Shown piece after piece: positions 1 through 9,702 of a stretch of DNA of 64,000 bases. The stretch's first letter is position 1; every line of letters starts with the position of its first letter. The notes under the pieces are model-generated. The model saw only the letters and a list, made by a program, of their open reading frames with translations. It did not search any database and was not told the origin of the DNA. Source of the DNA: Phycisphaeraceae bacterium. GTDB taxonomy: Bacteria > Planctomycetota > Phycisphaerae > Phycisphaerales > Phycisphaeraceae. The translations under genes were made by a program, and so were the position numbers. Location: positions 1 to 64,000 of the forward strand of contig JANQSF010000010.1 of assembly GCA_028284155.1 (NCBI GenBank), written 5' to 3'.

Positions 1-540
1 GTGCTGCATGAGCACCTTGCCGGTCATGGCGATGTAGGCCAGCGCCTTGGCCATCACCGCCGGCGACCCGACGGCGACGCCGTCGTCGGTGAAGCCGACC
101 GCGCCGGCCTCGTCCATCATCCCGATCTCGGCAAGCTCCTTGCCCTCGCGCCCCTTCGTCACCGCGCCGATGGGGTAAACGTTCGCAAGCCCGGCCGCGC
201 GCGACTGGTTGTAAACAAAGTTCACCCGCCCCGCGTCGTCGAGCGCCGGCACGGTGTTCGGCATGCAGCAGACCGTCGTGAACCCGCCATTGACCGCGCT
301 GGCCGCGCCCGTCGCGATCGTCTCCTTCTCTTCTTGGCCAGGCTCACGGAAGTGCACGTGCGGGTCGATCAAACCCGGCGACACAATGCAGCCTGACGCG
401 TCGAACACCGCATCGGCAGAATGCGAACCGATATCGCCGACACGTTCGACCCGCCCATCGACGAGCAACACGTCAGCCTCGGCGTCCACGTCGTTCGCCG
501 GGTCGATCAGTCGGCCGCGGGTGATCAGCAGGCTGGGCAT
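1..540 (-). CDS. pyrC: Dihydroorotase, N-terminal part (cut by window edge)
   Basis: This is the first 180 codons of a dihydroorotase, the zinc amidohydrolase that closes N-carbamoyl-aspartate to dihydroorotate in pyrimidine synthesis. The visible protein begins MPSLLITRGRLIDPAN and reaches the metal-binding HxH motif (DPHVHFREPG, His61 and His63), followed by the family-typical ATGxxxAVNGGFTTVCCMPNT region. The ATG at 538-540 was chosen because the beta-sandwich strand typical of type I dihydroorotases starts right after it. The C-terminal half, with the remaining zinc ligands, lies outside the window. pyrE of the same pathway is about 34 kb away, so the pyrimidine genes are scattered. A hydantoinase or allantoinase is less likely given the FREPG motif. 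Confidence 0.9.
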   Translation of the reverse strand, partial: MPSLLITRGRLIDPANDVDAEADVLLVDGRVERVGDIGSHSADAVFDASGCIVSPGLIDPHVHFREPGQEEKETIATGAASAVNGGFTTVCCMPNTVPALDDAGRVNFVYNQSRAAGLANVYPIGAVTKGREGKELAEIGMMDEAGAVGFTDDGVAVGSPAVMAKALAYIAMTGKVLMQH

Positions 541-755
541 CGGGCGTAGCTTAGCAGTGATGGCCGACGGTGTGGAGTCGGGCGTTGAATGAGGCGCCTG
601 TCTCGTGCCACGGCCGTGTCGGCCGTGTGGAACACCCTCGATGCACTGCACGGCCGACACGGCCGTGGCACGAAGACGATGGCGAAGTTGTACGTGTACT
701 AGTCTTGTGGAGTCGGTGCTCGGCATTCGCATCGCGGTATCCTGTCACGCCACAC
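541..755. other. Intergenic region between divergent pyrC and dipeptidase
   Basis: This divergent spacer of about 215 bases must hold both promoters. Its main feature is the long inverted repeat at 605-671 described separately. I see no convincing small gene here. Confidence 0.6.
605..671. repeat. Nested inverted repeat (23-base perfect arms)
   Basis: The arms at 605-627 and 649-671 are perfectly complementary and separated by 21 bases. Each arm also folds on itself, because CACGGCCG-TGT-CGGCCGTG is an 8-bp hairpin. The element can therefore form one long stem or two small hairpins. It belongs to the same structural class as the elements at 9609, 15471, 17452, 18699, 20284 and 34586. Confidence 0.9.
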
Positions 756-1868
756 ATGCGACCGATCATCGACGCCCATCTCGACCTCGCTTGGAACGCC
801 GTGTCCTGGCGACGCGACCTGACGCTCAGCGTCGATGAGGTCAACCGGCGTGAGGCCGGCATGGACGACGCCAAGGCGCGCGGTCGAGCGACGGCGACGC
901 TGCCCGAGATGCGTCGCGGCGGTGTGGCCGTCGCGCTGGGCACGGTGCTGGCGCGTGCGGCGCACCAGCGGCCGCGTGAAACGATTCACAGCGGCGGCGC
1001 GACGGGGTTGGACTATCCGTCACAGGCCGCCGCGTACGCGGCGGGTCGCGGGCAGGCCGCGTACTACGAAGCGCTCGAACAGCAAGGCGAAGTGACCCTG
1101 ATCCGCACGCGCGGCGACCTCGACCGACACTGGGCGCGCTGGCGTGACTCGGTCGGCAACAGCGAGCCGTGCGACGACCTGCCGATCGGCATCATCCTGG
1201 CGATGGAAGGCTGCGACCCGATCATGTCTCCCGCGCAGGCCGAGCAGTGGTGGGGCGATGGATTACGCGTCGCGAGCCTCGTCCACTACGCGCACGGCGT
1301 ATATGCGACGGGCACGGGTGAGACGGGGCCGGTGACCGATGCGGGGCGCGCGTTGCTCGCGGAATTCGATCGCCTCGGCATGATCCTCGACGTGACCCAC
1401 CTGTGCGACGAAAGTTTTCACGAAGCGCTCGACTGTTTTGACGGCCCCGTGTTGGCCAGTCATCACAACTGCCGCGTTCTCGTGCTGGGCGATCGTCAAC
1501 TTGCCGACGCGCAGATCGAACGACTCATCGAGCGCGGCGGCGTGATTGGCGTGGCCATGGACGCGTGGATGCTCTATCCGGGTTGGGTGCGCGGCAGGAC
1601 GTCGCGCGATGTCGTGTCGCTCGAAGCGGTGGCCGACCATATCGACCACGTCTGCCAATTGGCCGGCAACACGTCGCACGCGGCGATCGGCAGCGACCTG
1701 GACGGCGGCTTCGGGACGGAGCAGACGCCGCGCGACCTGAACACCATCGCCGACCTGCAACGGTTGGATGCGATCCTGGCCCGTCGCGGGTACGGCCAAG
1801 CCGACATCGACGCGGTGTTTCACGGCAACTGGCTGCGGTTTTTCCGCGAGCATCTGCCGGCCGATTGA
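756..1868 (+). CDS. Membrane dipeptidase (peptidase family M19)
   Basis: This 370-residue protein matches the renal-dipeptidase family, zinc enzymes that hydrolyse dipeptides, some with a D-residue. Visible ligands are the N-terminal HxD (DAHLDLAWN), the bridging glutamate in AMEGCDP, the histidine in DVTHLCD, the ASHHN loop and the aspartate in GSDLDGGF. The ATG at 756 puts the HxD motif at residues 7-9, as usual for the family; reading frame upstream of it only runs through the inverted repeat. No signal peptide is visible, so a cytoplasmic enzyme is likely. It could act on cell-wall or diet-derived dipeptides; the exact substrate cannot be read from the sequence. Confidence 0.88.
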   Translation: MRPIIDAHLDLAWNAVSWRRDLTLSVDEVNRREAGMDDAKARGRATATLPEMRRGGVAVALGTVLARAAHQRPRETIHSGGATGLDYPSQAAAYAAGRGQAAYYEALEQQGEVTLIRTRGDLDRHWARWRDSVGNSEPCDDLPIGIILAMEGCDPIMSPAQAEQWWGDGLRVASLVHYAHGVYATGTGETGPVTDAGRALLAEFDRLGMILDVTHLCDESFHEALDCFDGPVLASHHNCRVLVLGDRQLADAQIERLIERGGVIGVAMDAWMLYPGWVRGRTSRDVVSLEAVADHIDHVCQLAGNTSHAAIGSDLDGGFGTEQTPRDLNTIADLQRLDAILARRGYGQADIDAVFHGNWLRFFREHLPAD

Positions 1869-1979
1869 ACGGCTGTGTGGTGATGACCGCTGATAACAAC
1901 TGGCCGACCGTTGGATTGCGGCCGATATCCTGTCAAGAATGGTCGTCGCCTGAGCGGCCTGGGATTGAGGGAGTGGCAC

Positions 1980-3038
1980 ATGGCCCGTCGGCAGTTGAGC
2001 AAACGCAAGAAACTTCTCTTCGCGTGCGTCGCCTTGATGCTCGTCGCTTTCGTCGGCCTGCTCATCGGCGAGGTCGCGGTGCGCGTCTCGCGCGGCAAGT
2101 TGTTCTCAACCGAAAGCGTCCTGCGCCGCAACGAGCGCGCGGGCAACCCCGTGTTCAAGTTCAGCGAGGACTTCGGTTGGGAGCCGGTCGCTTCGGTGGC
2201 CCGCCCCGGTAAGGACGGCAAGAGCCGGGTTACGACCGACGAGCACGGCCTGCGCGTGTCAGGGCACGCGGTGTCGGGCGACGCCCGCCCGATCCTGGCT
2301 GTGGGCGATTCGTTCACGTGGGGCGACGAGGTTGACGACGACGAGACTTGGCCGGCCTACCTCGAAAGCATCCTGAACCGCCGTGTGCTCAACGGCGGTG
2401 TCGCAGGCTACGGCGTCGATCAGGCTGTGCTACGCGCTGAACACTTGATCGACGAGCACCAACCGTCAATCGTGATCCTGAGCATGATCGAAAACGACGT
2501 TCGGCGGTGCGAGTTGAAGTACCGGTACGACTGGAAGCCCTATTTTATGATTAGTGGTGACGGGCTGAAGCTTGAAGGCCACCCCGTCCCCAAGGCCAAG
2601 CCGCCGACGCGGCTCCCCTGGTTGCGCGAGGCGTTGGGTTACAGCCACCTGGCCGACGTCGTGCTCAGCAAGGTCGCCTGGCGGTGGTGGTGGTTCGACG
2701 GGGCCGAGCACGAAGTACACATGGACGGCCCGAAGGTCGTGGCGTTGCTGGTCGATCGCCTGCGTGCCAAGGCGAAGGCCGCCGACGCCGAGTTGATCGT
2801 CCTGTTTCAACCGAGCCACACGCTGACCGACGAACCGCTGCGCGTCGCGATCGAACACTGCGAAACCAACGACGTGCCGATGGTTAACCTGTTCCCGTTA
2901 TTCAAAGCGCAGATCAAAGACGACCCGGACTGGAAAGCCAAGTGGCTTCGGCCCAGAAAACACATGACGCCGCGCGGCAACAAGTGGATCGCTGAGCACT
3001 TGGCCGAGAAGGTCAATGAACTCGATGGCAAGCCGTAA
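1980..3038 (+). CDS. Membrane-anchored SGNH/GDSL-type hydrolase-like protein
   Basis: The 352-residue product starts MARRQLSKRKK and has one hydrophobic segment at about residues 12-32, so it is probably anchored in the inner membrane with its domain outside. The SGNH hallmarks are AVGDSFTWGDE (block I serine), the glycine in NGGVAGYG (block II) and the asparagine in SMIENDV (block III). A plausible block V is HMTPRGNKWIAEHL near the end. Proteins of this type often acylate or deacylate exopolysaccharide, like AlgX/AlgJ-type enzymes. The neighbouring VanZ and O-antigen-ligase-like genes support an envelope-glycan role. The specific reaction is unknown. Confidence 0.7.
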   Translation: MARRQLSKRKKLLFACVALMLVAFVGLLIGEVAVRVSRGKLFSTESVLRRNERAGNPVFKFSEDFGWEPVASVARPGKDGKSRVTTDEHGLRVSGHAVSGDARPILAVGDSFTWGDEVDDDETWPAYLESILNRRVLNGGVAGYGVDQAVLRAEHLIDEHQPSIVILSMIENDVRRCELKYRYDWKPYFMISGDGLKLEGHPVPKAKPPTRLPWLREALGYSHLADVVLSKVAWRWWWFDGAEHEVHMDGPKVVALLVDRLRAKAKAADAELIVLFQPSHTLTDEPLRVAIEHCETNDVPMVNLFPLFKAQIKDDPDWKAKWLRPRKHMTPRGNKWIAEHLAEKVNELDGKP

Positions 3039-3045
3039 TCGGCCT

Positions 3046-4446
3046 TCATGTGTGCGAGATCGCGCGCGGTCGGACTTGTTCGACCCGCCCGTCGCGTGAT
3101 AGCACGCTAATCACAACCCAGCCCAGCAACGCGCCGGCCGTGTAGACGGCCAGGTCGGTGATATCGGTGTACTTGTTGCGGAACCACGCCTGCCCGACCT
3201 CGATCACAAGGCCGATCGGCACAGCCAGTGCGGCGCACGCGAGCACGGCCGCGCAGCCCGGCCGTCGGCCGAACGCCCAGCGCAGAACGGCGCCGATCGG
3301 TGTGAACAGCATCAGGCCGCGTGCGATGTTCGTCATCGCGTTGAACTCGCCGCCCACGTAGTAGCCGCGAAACGGCGCACCCCACAGGCTGCGCAGGCTC
3401 TCGCGGATGGCTTGTTTCTCAGCGACCACGTCGTACGGGTGCCAGAATGCCGCGACCAGCGGCAGGGTGTACAAGGCGCACAGGACACACGCGATCAAGA
3501 CGCGTCGCCCCGTTGACCATCGACGACGGGCCGTTGCGGGTGAGCGGTTGACAAGAAGCGGGGCGGCCAACGCGCCGGCCAGCGCGCCGAGTCCGCTGAC
3601 GAACACATCGGTTGTGTCGCAGTAACGCGTGAAGATGAATAGCTGCGCCGCTTCGATCATCGCAGCGAGCGTCAACCCAAGCAATACAGCCGCCGCAATC
3701 GACCGCGTACCGCGGCCCTTGAGTCGGAACATCATCCCGACCGGGACGAACAACGCCAGGTCAACAACGACCTGCCAGGCGAACTTGGCCAACCCGCCAT
3801 AGTCGTGCGAAAACGGTCGCAACACGACGCGCCCGGCTTCGACCTTCAGCCTCATCGCCTCGGGCGACAGTGCGACGTCGAGGGGTTGGAGGCTGTAGAG
3901 CACGAGCGCGAGCGTGTAGAACTGAAGCGCCCGTTTCACCGTGGGTGCGTCTTCGTCCTGCCGGAACACGTCGCGCAGCTTGATGATCAGCCAATGACCG
4001 ACGGCGAGCCAGAGCGCCATGCCGACGGCTGAGCCGATCCATTGCGCGCCGATGTCGGTCTTCGACGGCGTGCGCTGGACGGTCCAGAGCTGCCCGAACT
4101 CGATGGCCAGGGAAAGCGCGGCAAGCAACGCGCACAGCACGGGCAGGGCGAGAACGGCCAGCAGTCGCGACTGTCGGTCCAGGTCGATCACGCCCAGCCA
4201 GGCGAAGCCGAGCGGGACGAACAGCAGGAGGTTGAAAACGAGGTCGGTCCGTTCGGCCGCGCCCCAGTTCGGGCCGGGGATGGTTTTGAACGTATTGACC
4301 GCGTCGTCGAACGGGATATCGCGGAAGTCGAGCGGGACGTACGAGCCGTACACCGCAAGGGCGGTCAGGCCGAACGCGACGACGAACAGGTGCCCGCGTC
4401 GCGGGGCGGGGCGGCGCAACTGGGGTGGATTTGGGCCGGGCGTCAT
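3046..4446 (-). CDS. Tandem VanZ-like membrane protein
   Basis: This 466-residue integral membrane protein contains repeated VanZ-like blocks. The recurring pattern is a hydrophobic helix, then an asparagine- and glycine-containing cytoplasmic segment (for example TDLVFNLLLFVPLGFAWLG and NIARGLMLFTPIGAVLRW), then an IEVGQ or IEFGQLW motif. That motif appears near residues 125, 260 and 440, giving two to three VanZ-type repeats rather than one. VanZ confers low-level teicoplanin resistance, but most homologues are uncharacterised envelope proteins. The gene converges on the SGNH gene (7-base gap) and diverges from the O-antigen-ligase-like gene with 89 bases between. Its function is unknown; an envelope or polysaccharide role is inferred from context. 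Confidence 0.75.
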   Translation of the reverse strand: MTPGPNPPQLRRPAPRRGHLFVVAFGLTALAVYGSYVPLDFRDIPFDDAVNTFKTIPGPNWGAAERTDLVFNLLLFVPLGFAWLGVIDLDRQSRLLAVLALPVLCALLAALSLAIEFGQLWTVQRTPSKTDIGAQWIGSAVGMALWLAVGHWLIIKLRDVFRQDEDAPTVKRALQFYTLALVLYSLQPLDVALSPEAMRLKVEAGRVVLRPFSHDYGGLAKFAWQVVVDLALFVPVGMMFRLKGRGTRSIAAAVLLGLTLAAMIEAAQLFIFTRYCDTTDVFVSGLGALAGALAAPLLVNRSPATARRRWSTGRRVLIACVLCALYTLPLVAAFWHPYDVVAEKQAIRESLRSLWGAPFRGYYVGGEFNAMTNIARGLMLFTPIGAVLRWAFGRRPGCAAVLACAALAVPIGLVIEVGQAWFRNKYTDITDLAVYTAGALLGWVVISVLSRDGRVEQVRPRAISHT

Positions 4447-4535
4447 GGCGGCGGATCGCGGGGCGACCGATACAAGATCGACCGGGAGGCGAGGTCACTT
4501 GCGGCCGCGCGGTCGAACGGGTGTCATGGTACGGG

Positions 4536-5948
4536 ATGAATGTCGGACACGAATCTTCACCGCGGGCCGCGCGTTGGCTTGAGGGCTTGCTGATCGCTGT
4601 TTCGATCGGCGCGGCCGGCTGGCTTGCGTTTGTCATGCGCGACGCGCACGCGGGCCTCGGCTGGGTCGTGTTCTGGTGTCTCGGTGTTGCGGCCCTGGGC
4701 GCGACTGCGCGCTGGCCGGCGATGCCGCTCTGGGTCTTCGCCGTGTTCGCGTACGGCGTGCCGCGCTCGGCGCAGGGCACGGGCTCGCGTGGGCAGGCCC
4801 AGGGCGCAGCCGCGCGGTTTGCCGACGACTACTCGGCTGCATTTTTCGACCTGATGCGGTACCACGTGCTGACGTGGGTGTGTGTCGTCGGCCTGCTCGG
4901 TGTCATCGTTTGGCTGATCCGGACACACCGCCGCCCACCGTTGCGGTCGTGGTTGGTTGTTCTGTTGTCCGTATTCGTCGTTTGGATCGGCATCTCTTGC
5001 GTTGTCGCCGTCAGCGCAGGGCGACCTTGGGAGCCGATTCCGCACCGGCACCCCATCGCGTTCTTGCACGCGATGGTCGTGTGTTTCATCGCAGCGTGCG
5101 TATTGACAGATCGTCGGCGCTCCGTGGTGACGGTCGGCGTGTTCGTTGCCGCGGTTTGTGTGCGCGCTCTCGTGTCGGGCAAGGCCGGCGTGCATCTCGA
5201 TGCCGACACGCCGGCGCTGGCTGTCATGCTTATCCCACTTGCGCACCTCGGCGTATCGACGGCGCGCATTCCACTGGTTCGCACAGCTTCGGGCCTCGGG
5301 GCGACGTTGCTGATTCTCCCGCTGTTCTGGTCGCTTAACCGCGGCGCGATGGTCGGGTTCATCGCGATGCTGCCCGTATTCGGGATGGTGTCCAAACAAA
5401 AGAAGCGCTGGCTGCTTGTCGGGCTGCCCGTGATCTTGATCGGCCTCGTCTTGCTCGCATCCTCCGAGTACGGCCGACGTTTCGCCGACACCTTCAAAGA
5501 AGGCACGGACGCCAACGCGACGGTGCAGGAACGCCTCGACATCTGGCAGGCCGGCGTACGCATGGCCAACGCCCACCCGCTGTTCGGCGTCGGCCCGGGC
5601 AAATTCCACAAGCACGTGGCCGAGTTCAGCCCGACCGACCCGAAGACAGGCGAGCCGACGCTCCGCGACGGCCTCGTCGCGCACAACAACGTCGTTCACG
5701 TATTGGGTGAAGCGGGATACGTCGGCGCACTGCTATACATCACGCTGTTCGCAGCGACCTTTGTCGTGCTTTTCAAGACGGCCCGCAAGCACGGACACAC
5801 TTGGCCCGGCACGGCCGCGCGCATGATCGCCGTCGCGCTCGTCGCGCACTTCGCGACAGGTATGTTCATCAGCCGGCACGACCTGGTATTGGTGTATGTG
5901 TTGGTGGGTTGGGCGGTCGGAGTGAGTAGGACTCCGCTTCGATCGTGA
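4536..5948 (+). CDS. O-antigen ligase/polymerase family membrane protein
   Basis: This 470-residue polytopic protein has about ten to twelve hydrophobic helices. It carries the Wzy_C/WaaL-type periplasmic loop: ERLDIWQAGVRMANAHPLFGVGPGKF, followed by a histidine-bearing AHNNVVHVLGEAGYVGALLY segment. That pattern is typical of O-antigen ligases and Wzy polymerases, which join polysaccharide to lipid A or extend glycan chains outside the inner membrane. The ATG at 4536 (MNVGHESSPRAARW) is preferred over upstream in-frame codons that overlap the divergent VanZ gene. Transcription probably ends at the hairpin at 5957-5980. Ligase and polymerase cannot be told apart here. Confidence 0.8.
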   Translation: MNVGHESSPRAARWLEGLLIAVSIGAAGWLAFVMRDAHAGLGWVVFWCLGVAALGATARWPAMPLWVFAVFAYGVPRSAQGTGSRGQAQGAAARFADDYSAAFFDLMRYHVLTWVCVVGLLGVIVWLIRTHRRPPLRSWLVVLLSVFVVWIGISCVVAVSAGRPWEPIPHRHPIAFLHAMVVCFIAACVLTDRRRSVVTVGVFVAAVCVRALVSGKAGVHLDADTPALAVMLIPLAHLGVSTARIPLVRTASGLGATLLILPLFWSLNRGAMVGFIAMLPVFGMVSKQKKRWLLVGLPVILIGLVLLASSEYGRRFADTFKEGTDANATVQERLDIWQAGVRMANAHPLFGVGPGKFHKHVAEFSPTDPKTGEPTLRDGLVAHNNVVHVLGEAGYVGALLYITLFAATFVVLFKTARKHGHTWPGTAARMIAVALVAHFATGMFISRHDLVLVYVLVGWAVGVSRTPLRS

Positions 5949-5956
5949 ATGACAAA

Positions 5957-5980
5957 GCCCGCCCACGGCTGTGGGCGGGC
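5957..5980. terminator. Hairpin between convergent genes (bidirectional terminator)
   Basis: A perfect 10-bp stem (GCCCGCCCAC / GTGGGCGGGC) with a GGCT loop lies between the convergent O-antigen-ligase-like gene and ahcY. Outer sequences AATGACAAA and TTTGTCATT can extend the structure. There is an A tract on the left and a TTTTGT tract on the right, so it could serve both directions. Confidence 0.75.
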
Positions 5981-6023
5981 GTTAGGAATTCTCGTTTTGT
6001 CATTGCTTACTACCAAGGCCGAC

Positions 6024-7514
<1,491 letters not shown>

Positions 7515-7542
7515 CTTGCATGTCCTTTGAGAAGGGAATGGC

Positions 7543-8502
7543 TCATTGAGTCGGTTTAATTGCGCGGGCCAGCAACAGCGCCGGCCCTTTGGCTTCGGAT
7601 TCTGGCGGGATCGTTCGGCAGACCGCGTCGGTCAGGCCGACCGACTCCAGTTGGTCAACCATGTTCCGCGGGTCAAATCCCATGTGTCGTTGATCCATCT
7701 GTCGGCGAAAATCTTCCCGGTCGTGGATCAGCAGATCGACAATCACAGCGCGGCCGCCGGGCTTGAGGACGCGGGCCATCTCGCGCATCGCGTCGCCAGG
7801 CCGGTCGATGTAGCTGAGCACGATCAACGCCAGTGCGGCGTCACACGTGTCGTTGTCGATCGGCAACTCTTCAAGCGTGCCGCGTCGTAACTCGACGTTA
7901 TCGACGCCTTGCAGCCGCTTGCGCGCGGCCTTGAGCATGGCCGACGAACTGTCCACGGCGATGACCTGTGCGACCAGCGGCGCGAGTTGCGCGGCCGTGT
8001 GGCCGGTCCCGCAGCCGAGGTCCGCCACAACCCAGTCGCCGGGCAGCAGCGCGGCCAGCGCCGCGCCGGTGAACGATCGGCCATACAACTGATCGCGGAG
8101 GCTGTCCCACTGTTCGGCCGCGTCGGCGAAAAACGCCTCTGGGTCGCGGCGGTGCTCGCGCAGGCGTTGTTTCAAACGCAGGGCGTCCTGTTTCAGCGTG
8201 GCCCAATCGCCGGTCTGGTCGCGGGCCAACTCCCACAATCGGCGGGCTGACTCGTCCAGGTCGTCAGCCGGCATCTCGTACAGATTCGTCGTCCCCTGCC
8301 GTCGGCTGGTCGTCCAGCCCTGGTCGGTCAGCAGCTTGAGGTGTCGGCTGACGGTCGATTGGGGCATCTGCAAGACTTCGCACAGGTCGACAACACCTAA
8401 CTCATTGGCACTAAGAAGTTTGAGTAGGCGCAGCCGGGTCGGGTCCGCCAGCGAGGCCATGCGGGCGACGAGCGTTTCGGGTTGAGAGGCGACTTGAACC
8501 AT
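7543..8502 (-). CDS. ArsR-family regulator fused to SAM-dependent methyltransferase
   Basis: The 319-residue protein has an N-terminal ArsR-type winged helix (about residues 10-85; [40 protein letters not shown]). A class I methyltransferase domain follows (about 120-300), with motif [13 protein letters not shown], motif [17 protein letters not shown] and a post-motif [25 protein letters not shown]. Such fusions commonly sit beside ahcY or methionine-cycle genes. The ATG at 8500-8502 was chosen because the HTH begins soon after it; upstream frame is low in quality. By analogy with SahR-type regulators it may sense SAH or SAM through the methyltransferase fold and control ahcY; this is an inference. 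No arsenic-binding cysteine motif is evident in the HTH. Confidence 0.85.
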   Translation of the reverse strand: MVQVASQPETLVARMASLADPTRLRLLKLLSANELGVVDLCEVLQMPQSTVSRHLKLLTDQGWTTSRRQGTTNLYEMPADDLDESARRLWELARDQTGDWATLKQDALRLKQRLREHRRDPEAFFADAAEQWDSLRDQLYGRSFTGAALAALLPGDWVVADLGCGTGHTAAQLAPLVAQVIAVDSSSAMLKAARKRLQGVDNVELRRGTLEELPIDNDTCDAALALIVLSYIDRPGDAMREMARVLKPGGRAVIVDLLIHDREDFRRQMDQRHMGFDPRNMVDQLESVGLTDAVCRTIPPESEAKGPALLLARAIKPTQ

Positions 8503-8518
8503 CCGTTCATCCGGATGG
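8499..8518. promoter_or_regulatory. Candidate autoregulatory operator at the ArsR-fusion start
   Basis: The inverted repeat CCATCCG-N6-CGGATGG overlaps the ArsR-fusion start codon and contains the palindrome CATCCGGATG at 8508-8517. A second short palindrome, GATATATC, lies at 8522-8529. ArsR-family dimers bind such dyads near their own promoters, so this is a reasonable operator candidate, but only from symmetry and position. Confidence 0.4.
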
Positions 8519-8655
8519 AATGATATATCGGCTGGGCGCTGGGTCAAGTGAAGTTGGATTGTTGGATGGGAATCGGGTGACAGGCGACAGAGACAAGGGA
8601 CAGGAGACAGGGGAACCGGGCATTGGTGGCTCGGGTGTCGATACACCGCTTCGCG

Positions 8656-8680
8656 GTCGCCCGCAGGGCGGGGCGACCGA
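8656..8680. repeat. Short GC-rich hairpin upstream of lipoprotein gene
   Basis: GGTCGCCC and GGGCGACC face each other around a GCAGGGCG-like loop. It resembles the palindromic units found elsewhere in the window but is present as a single hairpin. It may be a decayed repeat copy. Confidence 0.5.
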
Positions 8681-8768
8681 ACGCCGCGCGAACCTGCCCC
8701 GCATCCGGACCGCTAAACTTGGGCACGTCAATCCGTACGTACTCGCTTGCGTGCTGACGTCTCCCCGA

Positions 8769-9590
8769 ATGAAGCAATGTGGTTTACAAATCGTGGTGGT
8801 GCTTGTCCTGACCTCGTCGTTGGTCGGCTGTTATCGCAAGGTCTCCGACCCGTGGTCCGAGTTGCGTCGGTTTTCCGACCCCGTCGGGTCGCGCGACCGC
8901 AAGCCCGACGGGCAGGAACGACAGTTTGCGATCAGCGGCTACGCAATCTTGCTCAGAGCGTTTGAGGGCAACGATCGTCAAGCCCGCGCGCAGCGGTACG
9001 TCGACCAACTGCTGCGCTCGACCCCGCTGCGTGACCTGTGGTTCACAGCCGTCGATGACCGCACGCTTGTCTATCGCGGGCGGTATGGCGACCCGCAGCA
9101 CCCGGACGCACAGTCCGACCTGAACGCGACGCAGGTCGTTGTGATCGGTGAAGAGCAACCGTTCAAGAATGCGGCGATCGTCGCCATCGGTCTCGACGCG
9201 GACATGGCGGGCGGCGAACACGACCTGCGACGCTTCCCGGGCAAGTTCTCGTTGCAGATTGGTTACTACGACGCGCAACTGGGCAGCGACCACCGCGCCG
9301 CGGCTGAAAGGGCTGTCGAAGCGCTGCGCACCGACGGCGAAGACGCGTACTACTACCACGGGCCGACGATGTCGATGGTCACGATCGGCATCTTTGGTTT
9401 GCAGGACGTGCAACAGCGCGTGCACCGCGACCCGAACACGGGGCGCGACACGATTCAGCCCGTGTATTCGCAACGCGTGCTGGAGATTCAGCGGCGGTTC
9501 CCCCGCAACGTCGCCAATGGACGTGTCAACCTTTTGGTCGGGCCGGACGGTCAGCCTCGGCCGAGCTTTCTCATCCGTGTGCCGTATTAG
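8769..9590 (+). CDS. Hypothetical lipoprotein
   Basis: The 273-residue product begins MKQCGLQIVVVLVLTSSLVGC, a short signal sequence with a lipobox ending at Cys21, so it should be lipid-anchored. The mature part starts with a charged YRKVSDPWSELRRFSDP segment. It contains an ISGYAILLRAFEGNDRQARAQRYVDQL stretch, as in secreted proteins that carry a repeat-like region binding small ligands or peptides, but I do not recognise a named family. Glycosidic or protease motifs are not visible. The ATG at 8769 was chosen because it directly precedes the signal peptide; the frame upstream is noncoding. The gene stands alone before the inverted repeat at 9609. Confidence 0.7.
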   Translation: MKQCGLQIVVVLVLTSSLVGCYRKVSDPWSELRRFSDPVGSRDRKPDGQERQFAISGYAILLRAFEGNDRQARAQRYVDQLLRSTPLRDLWFTAVDDRTLVYRGRYGDPQHPDAQSDLNATQVVVIGEEQPFKNAAIVAIGLDADMAGGEHDLRRFPGKFSLQIGYYDAQLGSDHRAAAERAVEALRTDGEDAYYYHGPTMSMVTIGIFGLQDVQQRVHRDPNTGRDTIQPVYSQRVLEIQRRFPRNVANGRVNLLVGPDGQPRPSFLIRVPY

Positions 9591-9608
9591 GCTTCGTCCG
9601 AAGTGTCG

Positions 9609-9680
9609 TAGGGTGCGCTTTAGCGCACCAAGTACGCGGGGAAACCGTCCGTTCATCGTGGTGCGCTGAAGCGCACCCTA
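9609..9680. repeat. Nested inverted repeat (22-base arms)
   Basis: The arms at 9609-9630 and 9659-9680 match at 21 of 22 positions. Each arm contains its own hairpin, GGTGCGCT..AGCGCACC. The only difference between arms (TT/GA in the inner loop) does not disturb the inner stem. It lies between the lipoprotein gene and the convergent epimerase-like gene and could also act as a terminator. Confidence 0.9.
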
Positions 9681-9702
9681 TTTAGAGCGTCGATCACTTC
9701 CC

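Noticed and set aside
3046..4446. Calling the VanZ-like gene a glycopeptide resistance determinant.
   Set aside because: There are no vanHAX or vanRS genes, and VanZ-like proteins are common in bacteria without resistance.
7543..8502. Arsenic resistance role for the ArsR-type protein.
   Set aside because: No metal-binding cysteines are visible in the HTH, no ars genes are near, and ahcY context fits methyl-cycle control better.
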